A model generated the notes under the pieces. That model searched no databases. It was not told the origin of the DNA and worked only from the letters and a program-made list of their open reading frames with translations. A DNA stretch of 64,000 nt, from positions 291,835 through 355,834 of the forward strand of contig NW_017802813.1 in the NCBI RefSeq assembly GCF_001625305.1, read 5' to 3'. Below are positions 46,001-58,000 of this stretch, in pieces. Origin of the DNA: Branchiostoma belcheri (taxonomy: Eukaryota; Chordata; Leptocardii; Amphioxiformes; Branchiostomatidae). A program made the translations under genes and the position numbers. Numbering within the stretch: position 1 is the first letter of the stretch; each line of letters begins with the position of its first letter.

Positions 46001-49000
46001 TGGAGATGCAGCGACAGCCATTTTTATAGAGAAAATGTTTTACGCAAAAGAAGTGCGCGCCGCCATCATTATTTTCTGTGGAATAACTGCAGAAGTAAGA
46101 GCACCCCCACAAAGCTGAAAAACTGCATTGTTGGCAACATACTGTGGGTCACTGAAATTCGCCACAGCGCCCACATATATGAGGCAATGCAAAATGCAGC
46201 TGGTAAAATTTTCAATCGCCCCACTGTGCCGCCCCGCCCACCTTTTCTACATAAAGATTTCGAAGAAGACATTAAATACTATTCCAACAGTGACATTAAC
46301 TTAGCTTTACTTGACTCATAAGCCTTTCCCTCTCAAAATGCAGGATAAAAGTTAAAACATTTCTAAGGCACCTCTTTCTAAATTTGATTGTCTTAGATGT
46401 TCAACAGTGAATACCAGTGGTGGGCTGGCATAAAAACCTTGTGACAAGCCTTGGTACTGTCCAGCTGTGGCTCATTGTTTATGCTGCATGACATATCTCT
46501 GAAAGAACAATTAAGTTGATATGTTTACCTTTCAAGTCAAGGTCAAACAACATTTCCTCGCCATGTCTATTTAGTGAATATTTAAAGCATTTTTACTGGC
46601 TTGTATTGTGATAAAGCAGCTTCAGTTGTACCACATGATAAGCACAGGCAGTGCTGATTTTGGTGGCCAATGAATGACAAGATACACCAAAGTTTGTTAT
46701 ATTTTGACACACCTGTATTCAGTTTATTCCTGTGGAAACCATACTCATGTTCTGTTGTTTTGTTTTTGTTTACTGCAGGGTACACAATGTTTGGGTTGCA
46801 GTGGCCAAAATTCTTGCTCCTGTGTAGGGCAGAAAGGCAATAGGGTAAGTACAATCAAGTGTTTCTGACAAGAACTTAGAATTAAGAAGGATGGGGTTTG
46901 CTACAGCCGCCATGCATCTACTCTGATGCCTGCGGCTTGATTGATTGGTTTGCTGACTTATGATCCTAACATCTGAGGGCCATATTGCCTTGTTTAGTGC
47001 TACCTGAGTTTTCAGCCAATCAGGACGTACCTTTTCAAGAGATTAATGAGGTTTTTACAGGTAGGGTCCTGATTGGCTGAAAACTCGGGTAACGCTAAAT
47101 AAGGCATGGCCCTCAGATGTCAGAGTTCCCTTCAGCACAAGGTTAACCTGGTTAACCCCCATAGATCGTGCCCTGAAGGGAACCCTGAGATGTGACGATG
47201 ATAGGGACCTTAACCATGACACTTGGAGGGTTGAATGTACAGAGGTGACTCAACATGTACACAAGTATGGAATATTGGTATTCATAAGTCTCTTCCTTTA
47301 TGACACAATACAAATTCTACACAATGTTCTAATTGTTTATTTTTAGGGGTTATAAGGATCGAATCATAAATGACAGGTGGACAGGTACTTTTGTTACCAA
47401 TGGGGTGTGTGGAGAAAAAGTCTTTCAAGTTTGGTTTGAGCAAGAGCTGAAGTAAAGTTAGGGAACTCAAAATCACCAACCACCATGATTGTTCAGGCAT
47501 ATCAACATTGCATGACGATTGTCTGTTACTAGTATTCCTGACAGACATACCTGATCAGATCAACCAATTATATGTAGCAGCCAACCAGACTTGGAAGTGT
47601 TTTTCGTGGGTGAAGTCCAAGAAAAGGGCACTAGCCAGACTGACATCCAAGCATGTTGGCTTGACTGATGTGGATGAAGTTTTAATTTGATTTGAGAATA
47701 GACAAGTGACAGGTGGGCTGTGTCTGAGAGAGGCACATGATTTGGCTTCAATCCCTGTGTGACGTCGTGACTCCATTCAAAGAAGAAAAGTCAGCTGTTG
47801 GCAGCACAACTCTTCCATTTTGGCTGCTGGTGGAACTTACAGTAAAAATACCACACATCTTGATACCCTTGCAAATCTATAACAGTAAATTCAGTTACAA
47901 TATAGTGCTGAATATAGGTATTAGGACAGGGTGTCTGGCTTTTTTAGAGGATGCACACCTTGCAAATGAAACCAAGCTCTGTTGCTGTATTGGCTACAGA
48001 TCCAAGATGGCAACTAGCCATTTCTAAGGGTGACAGACTTCTGACATCTGCAAAAGGATGTGTTGATAATTTCTAAATATGAAGACATGACAAAAAGGAT
48101 ATTGAAGAACTTTCCACACAAAATGTAATGAAGTTTCGAGTCTTCAACCAACCAACATGGCTGACGTTGAATTGTGTCATAGTTGCGTGACTGCAAAGAC
48201 CGCACTAGCCAGTGGATATCCTTAGTGTCAATGGGCCCGGCCTTGGCAAGGAAAGGCCAGATGTAGTTTCCTCACGTTTGTCCTGAGTAGGTGGAACAGC
48301 TGGGATATCTCCTGTCCCCCACGCATGGGACTGGTTGGTTGTGTATGCAACCTTAGCTAAAGTGAGCTGGAGAAATAACAGGTCCCACTTTTGAACAGAC
48401 ACAAGTGCTACCAAAAGGACATCCCTCCCCACACATCATCGTACATCATGTGATGTCACTGTGCAATTGCACTTGGGACGAAGATGGCATGTCATCTTTC
48501 CCGTGGTCTGTTCTCAACCCTCTAATAAAGAAAGACCTATTCACAGTTTTGTTCAAACAACTTTTTTGGCCCAAATACATAGTTAATATTCATCAAGCTA
48601 GAGTCATTAGTAACAAACTTCATTTCACATTGACCCCCAAAAATTATGATGATGAATAAAAAAATTGTTTTCATGCTTTTCTGGAAATGTTGTAGGCATC
48701 CTCTTGTGTAAAGGATAAACCCTAATATTAGCAAAACATGATATGCAAATTGGTTCCAGAATTCGACCAGAAGTTTCCCAAAGTTGATGGCAATGACCTC
48801 TTTTGCTGACGTGTCTTGGCCATAACCTTGTCTCAAGGCTGTGACCCCGGGGGTTAGACAAGGCCATCTGAGTCTAATTATACTCGAATTCTGATCAAAA
48901 GATTTGATTTCCAGCATACAAATTTTGACCTGTGCCTTTCTAAAACTTTCTAGAACTTCTCTTACATGTCAAGTGTCAACCTTGTTGTGAAGTTAACAAG

Positions 49001-52000
49001 ACATATGGTATGCCAGTCAGTCACCTTTGACTGGATGCTGGAGACAGGAAACAGTTAAAGAGAGCTGATGTGTTCTGTATAATTGTGTTGTTCCTGCCCG
49101 AGGATCACTTAAACTTCTCTATATATCTGCTTATGTAACTTTGAGACGAGTCTGTTAAAAGATTTTGACAGTAAATGACCACCACCAATGGAAGACTGAG
49201 ATCCCATTGTCTCCCTAAAGGTTGACATTGATGGGTGCATAGTCTGGAGGTCAACAGTAAGACAGTCCATGGCTAGCGGGATGGGGTCTGGTAAATTGTG
49301 TTAGTATGTCTGCATTCTTTGCAGCTCCAGCTGATTGGGAACAGGCACCCAGCCGACACACAGGAAAACACCTCACCAACTGGCCAGCATCCAAGTGATT
49401 AACACTCCAACCAACACTACGTAATGATTTTACAGCAAATATACAGACATGTGTGTTACTTTACCTCTATGTTTACCATAACCCGCTGTAATCAACACAA
49501 ACTTGTTGCATGGAGGAGGTCTGCAGCAGGGTAAAGGTTAAGGTAAAAAGTACATCCTAATGAATCACAAGTGCCGAACTTGTCAGCAGTCCAGGATCCT
49601 TAACCCTCTGTGCAGTCAGACTTAAGTCCTTTTAACCATTTTAATTAGCTGAAATTCACAACACTAATTTGCAACAAATGCCTAGTTTGAAAAGATAGAA
49701 CCCTCATCTAAAGAGTAAGATCTAGAGCACCATGTACTCCTTCAGTTAAAGCTGGAACCTATTAAAATAGAGTGTGCTCTGTGGACAGCCCTAATCTTGA
49801 AGTGTTTTTATGCGTAGAAAGTAGCCGAGTGACTTTTAGGTTTATTCACACTTGCGCTTAGTAAAAGGAACTTTTTTCAAGTTCAATTGCATTAGTATTG
49901 GAATTGAAAAAGAGCTCAACTATAAGTATGAATGACTGGAGTAGTCATTTGTAACATTTGAAGGGTTAAACTTGAAGCACCTCCTTATAATGATGCGGAA
50001 ATTCCAGATTGAGAGAATATAAATAGGCTTAAAAGTCAGCTGTTCATTTACAAAAATAGAAACTGATGCTTTGAAGACAGCCGTCTTAATTATGTGTAGG
50101 AGGGATTTTTTTTATAGAAATAAGCTTAATATTAAACAATTCATCATAACATGTGTTGTCACTGTCTAAATTAAGTGTAGGAGGGATTTTTTTTATTGAA
50201 ATAAGTAACAATTCATCATTGTACATGCTATAGGGCTTATTCACCACAGATCGTCACGTGACTCTCCCCCTGGCGTCCGCCATTTTGGGGCTATCGCTAT
50301 ACGCAATGCTATGCAAACTCTTGGCGATAGTTGTGTATTTTGGGCCACAATCTACGTTTTGGACACTCTTCTTGTTAGGAACATTGTCCTTGGGGTTGTT
50401 CTGGCTCCGTGTCCACTTTTCATGTTGTCAAGATTGGCTTTTCAGTCTTTCTTTGCTGATCAGAAATCGGTGTGTTTAATCCTGGCGCGGCGTACGGGGC
50501 TGTACATGTACATGTAGATTGAAACGTGGGTAGCCATGAACACGGTAAAATGTTGGACTCGGAGCTACCTGTCCCTTTACTCTGTGGTAAATGTCCATGT
50601 AGAACAGGGCACTGGCAACTTGTAACACTCACCTTGTCCAGCCACAGTCGCGGCAGTGCGGACTGAGGATGGCGGCCGATGGCCCCGCATTTGTTTGTTA
50701 TTATCCAGACACAGTCCGGGGCTGTTCCAAAATAGCGACCTTTTGCGTATCCCGACTACAACGCACTTGTCACCACGCAACTGCATGTCCCACAACACTC
50801 TCTACACATCCTGATACAACGCTTCCAGACTCTTAGAGGGTTTGAACCGATGTTGTGTGTAAAAACTTCGGCCCAGTACCAAATAAGTCGCGTCAATGGA
50901 CTCCGCTGGCGGTAGACGCCGTCTCGATCAGACTGATCAAAACTCAACAAAAACGGGTCAATCCCAACAGATTTTATTTTGTTCCAGTAACGAGAGGTAT
51001 GAGTGGTGGTAAACTCTTCGTGTAATAGGACAAAGGACAGTTTACCTAACGTTTGTCGGCCATTTCAATGCTTGGAAACTCGCTGTAGGCGCTGTAGCCC
51101 CAAAATGGCGTCGCACGGGACATGAGGGGTCGTGACGTCATGATGACGTGTGGTGAATAAGCTCTATACCACAGCTTACATGCCCAAGTACTCTGTGTAC
51201 TCTGTAAGCTTTGGACACTTCGTAGAACTTTATTGAAAGACCTACCAGAAAGAATTCATCTGCTAAGACAGTTGTCACTTATGTCCCTGGAGTTTCATGG
51301 AATTTTGCAAACAACCTTGATACTTTACGAGCCTGGTCCTTGGCCAACTCAGTCAAGGCAAGCCTTTTGCAGGGGTGGAGGAGGAGTTCAGGTCAAAGTG
51401 AATGCTGTCTTACATACACAAAATATAAACAAGAAGCCATAGGTGACAATTCTCCGTGAAGTATTATATATTGCAACAAAAAGAAGTAGCCATTGGCGAC
51501 AATTCTCTGTGAAGTGTGATAAATCGAACAAAGAAAAATTGTTTAAACGCGCGTCGGCTCAGTCATCTTAAGACGCAACAACCAATCAGAGATGCGAGAT
51601 GCCTACACGTGACGCGGGAAGGGCGCGCGATGCCCGAAATATTTTTGCGTCAATATTCAGCGCCGTGATTCAAGAGATTAATACCCGGAAACAATTTTTT
51701 CTTGTTTTGAACGCATTAACATGCATTTACGCTAATCTAGTATGATTCAGGGTACTTTTTTTTTAACCTGCCANNNNNNNNNNNNNNNNNNNNGCATTTA
51801 CGCTAATCTAGTATGATTCAGGGTTACTTTTTTTTTTAACCTGCCATGGCCAGATTATCTAAAGATGTGTGTATTGTGTGTACAATCTATAGAAAGAGAA
51901 ATGTACATCAGGTCCGATCATCCGATTTTCACGTTTCGGTTTTTTGGACTCGGTTCATGAACGTATTTTGGTTTGGCTCCTGGGAATGTGCAAAAAAATG

Positions 52001-55000
52001 ACTCCCGGGACTGTCTACAGGGAACACTCGCACATTCGCGGTGTATCAGGACAGCGCGACGGGTCGTCATTAGCGCAGTAACAGTTGCATAAACGGACGA
52101 AACCATTTCAAAGAAATGGGGATGTTTCGAAAATAAGCATTTACTCCAATATCAAAACAGCTACGGTAAAAATAAAAAGACGTGCATCATCCCGGACATA
52201 ATGCAACACCACATGCGAATTACACAGAAATGCGACGTACGGAAGAATGCGTTTTGGCTGCGAACATCTTCCAAAAAACTTGGCATCTCTTAACCATGGG
52301 CAAAAACATCTGGAACCACTTATAAAAACCACCCCGTATCTGCATGAACTTTTTTGAACCCCACTGCTATTCCAAACAACGCGTTTTTCTGGACCATTCC
52401 AATTCGCCTCGTAATTGTAGGGGTGCGTCTGCGATATTACATTGACCGCGAAAGCAGCAACGGCAAAAATACACATTCGTGCATCAACACGGGCATGCCC
52501 GCAGACGGCGTATAAAATTGCGTGCCGATTACACAAAGAGAACCCAGTGTTTTGACTGCGAACATGAAAAATCAGCCGATTACAACACTCCGTCCGGAGG
52601 TCCTGACCTCCTTCACGGAGTAACAAATACACTGAGATAGTACCAATGAAAACTGGATCTTTTATGTCCTTGAAGTCCACTATAGCAGTTTAAATGAAAG
52701 AAATGGATTTTTGTTAAAATTATATTGTAATTTAGGTAACCAGCAATGAGTGCCTCAGTTGCCCAGTTCTAAACAGATGGAAAGCGGCCATCATGGTCTC
52801 CTGTTATTGTTAGGTTTTCTAATTGTCCTGTTGAGGTGCCCTTCTCAACCACCCTTCTAAACAAGTCTAAAGGAGTCTTGTGTCATACATATGTACATTT
52901 AACCTCCCCATGGGCCTTTGTATTTTCCTTTTTATTCAGCAATCTTACAACCAATGAAATGTTATAACATCCAAAATCTAAAGATGTTATACTAGTACAC
53001 AGATTTCGAGTCAGTGTTGTTTGCTTTCTGTCACTTCAAAATGTTTTTGAAAAGGTCTAGTTTACTTTGAGTAAATACGGAATGCCAGCTACTAGTCTTT
53101 TAGCAATGTTTCTGACTGTTTATTTGACTGATGCCCATGACCTTTGTGTAAGACGAACTTTGTGAACACAATGCAGCAGCATTGAATAAGCATCCTTTAC
53201 AAAGAACGTACGTCCATGTGTCCTGTATCACATGCACTATGCAAACACAACAGGTAGAGCCAGTACCTGACAATACTCACTGCAACTATTTGAGGAACAC
53301 TGCTGCCATTGTTACATGTTTACTTGTATAACTTACTCTGGTACTAGACCTAATACTTATGTCCTAATTCTGCATCAAACTCAGACAGACTTAAGAGTCT
53401 TGCAAGTGGACACAGGCTTCAATGTCAAAAGGCCTCGCCTCAGTCGATGTTGATTTTGCACTTGGACAAAAGTAGCGTGTACTGTAAGTCTTGAAATTTC
53501 ATGTGCATTTAAAATAGCGTAGGGGGTCCAAATCACAGGGCCCCTATGCTCAAAAGGTCTGGTAAGAACACTGTATTTGTGGTGAGCTCATAACTAGGCT
53601 GAGATTGTGTGTTCCTCCTACTTCAAAATAAAACTGCCACAAAAGTAAATGATCTTACAGTATATGGGTGTTCAAGTGTTAAAGCCTTACAGGTACCTCA
53701 CTCTTGGTGTTACTGTTAGTGTGGCAGACTAATGGAATATTTGAGACAAACTAAACACAGAGTTTCGATGTGGTCTAAAGCAGTAGTACAGAAGCTTTTC
53801 TATATGCCTCCAGTGGTATTCTTCTCTTTCCTCTCAGATATCCACATGCGAAACACAATCTTCCATTCAGTTGTGGCACATCAGTCTGAATGACTGGTAG
53901 GAAAACACAGAAAAAGCACTGATATATTTGAGTAACGCAATTGGCTTTGATGTTGTGTTGTCTCGTGGCTGACAACTTGACATATACTCTAAGACTGTGA
54001 GTGTGGTCAGTGCTAAAGTTGCCCGTGGTGACAGGCCGAGAAGTCATATTGCCCTGTGGGTCAAATTAAGGTGAAATACTGGATACCCTCATTTGGTCCA
54101 GTTCCTTAAGAAAGGAAAAGAAAACATCCGACACAAGACCTGCTAGTTTTCTGAAGGCCTGCAGCCTTACTTGAGTACACAGTGCCTTAGAAGTTAGATT
54201 ATATATCCCTGCTGTTGTTTGTCTCCACACATCTTGCCTTCAGAAGTGAAGAGCTGTTGGAAAAATTTGATACGAGCGTAAACATTTCAGGGTCCTGCCC
54301 GCCCACACCGAGTGTCTTGTTGTCCATCATGCATTACTGACGTAGCGTGGTGCCACCAGCAGTGTGTGGGCGCAAATGTACAAGTTAACCATCTCAGTGC
54401 TAAAGCGTGTATGGCCTTTTGACAGTTCGCATTGGTTGCAGAGTTAGGCAACAGTGAGAGTGTTAGATATGTACAAGTAAACACAACTCAACACACTTTG
54501 GCCCTAATACATACAACTGAAATATTATTTTTTTCATATCTGACAGTCTGTAAATATTAAACATTTGGATTAATAGTTGTCAAAAATAATAAGTGTAGAA
54601 TATCTGTATATGGAATATTTTTCACCAAACAAAATTCATACAGAACAAGAAAAATATTTTATTAAGTTGTTTCATACTAGTATACTGACACATGAAAAAA
54701 ATTGCATAATGCAACACTGTCATTCATGAAAAGTTAGCATTTTGCTTTCTGCTATCAAGAGAAATGGAATGAACCAATTTATTATCTAAGCAATCTGTGC
54801 CACCTGTCAGGAAGTGTGTAACTTCCTGAAACGCTGCCAAGTGACTGACCCAGAACCTTCAGCCTGTATTTGACCACAATTCAAATTGACCTAGAAACCT
54901 CCAGTATTATATAAACTGGGTCACAGTCTGAATACCCCAGGTCAAGGCAAGGTAATTTATCCAGAGTCTGGTGCAGGAATTGTTTGATGATGGACAGTGA

Positions 55001-58000
55001 TGTAAACATTTTGTTTATTCTTCAGGGGGCACCAGGACCAATAGGACCTCAAGGACTACAGGGCAACCAGGGCTTCCCTGGACCAGAAGGACCATATGGG
55101 GAGAAGGGCAACAAGGGCGAACCCGGTGACCCTGGGCCCAGAGGGCAAAAGGGAGATAGGGTACATACAAGTTTTAATAATAACACATATTAGTACAGAG
55201 CACCAAAAAAAAATCCAGATATTCTAATAAAGTAAACCAATGTTTTCATAAATACATACCTAGGAGTTTTTCTTATTTTGTTATTAATGTGTAACTGCTC
55301 TACATTCATGCGGATGTATATATTTTATTTTGATAGGGCAAAATGGGTGTCCCAGGCTTCCCAGGATTGAATGGTATTCCTGTAAGTATTATTCTGATAT
55401 TTTATTTAATATCATACTCTGAGGTGTATCATCTGTTATTCCCATCTCACAGTCTCGTATTGTGGAAGGAATCAAGGTAATTGTTTGACATGTTCATACA
55501 ATCCACCCTGTTCATCATATATCATAGTAGACCTAAAGTGGCTAATGTTGGTAATGTCAACTCAAAACTGATATGTGTTGGTAATGCTAACCTGTTTGTT
55601 CACTTTTTGCAGGGCCTACAAGGTTTACCAGGTGCTATGGGCATGCCTGGTCTAGATGGCTGCAATGGAACACAAGTAAGAATATTTTAATTACTGCTAT
55701 GTAAGGATTATATGTTTTCCTTTGCGAAACAAAAAGAAATCCTTCAGGATTTGACTTCGCACAATCATACATAATGCCATATGGTATCATTTCTATGTAC
55801 ACAAAATGTGGCATGAGTCAGGATGACACTGTTCATGATTGTTTTTTTTAAGCTACTTATCTATGAATAATAATCAAGTGTCAGAGTGAGCTATGAAATG
55901 AAAGCCTGCTGTGACCAATGCAATTCATTCCTAAGAAAAAAAGAAAGAATTTAATGGCCATAAGCAAACTTTTTATCATCCTCGAAAAAAAGTCTTTTGA
56001 AAAAAGCTTGCCCCTTCAACTTTGTATTTCAATCCCCATGTCTTAAGTATAGTACATTTTTGTGATTGTTTTTATTAAACTGTGATGTCTATTTCAGGGA
56101 GACGCAGGTGGCCCAGGCTTACCTGGAGTTGACGGTTCTAGAGGACCACCGGTAAGTCTGACATTAATCTGAAGATAGAAGTGCAGCAGACTTAACGTAA
56201 CACTCAAGTAATACAAATGTTACGTGTCAGATAGGTGTGTTTGATGTGTACACAACATTAGATGGGCATTAGATACTGAAGGTGGAAATAGAGAGCCTTT
56301 AAAAACATTTACTCCTGGGTGATGACAGGTTTCAGTACAACAAATAAAGCACCATTTCTTTGTGTTTGTGGTCCTCAGGGTAAAACTGGCAAGAAAGGAG
56401 CCAAAGGTGAACCTGGCTTGGCACTTGGTGGCACAAAAGGAGTGAAGGTGGGTAGAGCCTGATGTTCTTGACTTAGAGAGAAGAGATGCTGCTGTAGTGA
56501 GCGACAGTTCGGGGCCCAGAAGTGGCCCTTGTGGCTTTGCACTGAGCAAGCTCGTTAAGATAAGAAAACAGCTGCTTAGTTACATAGTATTCCTACTGAT
56601 CAATTAATTTTGAGTCTTCGGATAAAAGATCAAGTTCTATTCATAGTAACAAACTTCCTACTGCAAAAAAAATTTCAGCCTGGGAATTTAGAGGTTTGAC
56701 AAATTTTGAGTTTGATGAAATAACATTAATTCTGGCCTTCAAAGACCAAATCATGTTTTTTGGTTTCCATAACATAACATTTGTGCCTTTTTACCTTACA
56801 GGGTGACGCTGGCAGACCAGGTCTTGACGGATTACCGGTGAGTTGGATTTGTATGATCACAACAAGTCTTAGTTTGTTTTTAATCGAATTAGAACTTTAT
56901 GAAAAGAAAGAATGAACATCATTCAAGTGAAGAAATTTTCATTGTCTTGACGGATTACTGCGGAGTTGGATTTGTTCGATCACAACAAGTCTCATTTTGT
57001 TTTTAATCGAAATTAAGAAACTTACTAAAAGTATGAATGAACATCGTTCAAGTGAAGTAATTTTTGTTGTTTTGCTTTCAGGGTCCCCCTGGTTTAGATG
57101 GACTCCCCGGCAACAGAGGAACTGCAGGTGATCCTGGCTTACAGGTAGGCTTCTTCCAGAATGGAAATTTCCATACAGATTTCTCAGAAAGAGCTGGATA
57201 CACATGCAATCCTAGAACTGAAGTATCTGTCCCTTTGTAGTGTTGGCTTTGTTAGGTAGTAGAAACCAATGTTGTAACCCTAATTTATGTTCCTTTATTT
57301 CGATATGTAGGGTGACAGAGGCGAAAAGGGAGACAAAGGCTTGAAAGTAAGTATGCAGTGACTTTTTCCCGAGGAAACAGCTTTCAATCGCACATGTAGT
57401 TTCAGTGCAGATGCAAATCATTCTTATATGTGAATGGTTTATTTGTAGTAAGACAACAAAAAGCATTTCACAGTCTGCCGACTGAATTACACACTCCTTA
57501 ACATGTACTTAAAATCACAATTCTTAAGTTCACTGAAAATACTCAAAATTACAAACAACATTTAAGTTAACAATTTAAGTCCTCATACTACATTTATAAC
57601 ATACATGTACAGTAAATTCTTACACATAGATTTTCTGCCATATCATTTACAGTCAGCTCCTGGTAACAAGTTCTATAGATTCTTCGTTTTCATCTTGTAT
57701 TTGTCAAGACTTCATAACATTTGTTCTGGTTTTGTTTCTTATTACTATATTAGGGATCTATGGGCCTTGGCTTTGCTGGACAAAAAGGAGAACGTGTAAG
57801 TAAATCTTGAGTGTTAAAACTGCTTGGTTTTATAGTGGTAAAATTTATGTTGTAAGTGTAGTGTTTCCCTTCTATTTGACATCTGTAATTAAAGAAAGAT
57901 GCTGTGACCTTTTTATAGCAGGTTGTCTTTTTTTAGTACCCCAAATGAGAAAATAAAAGTTAGGTTAAAAGTTGAAGTCCTTCCCGCACCATGTGGTGCA

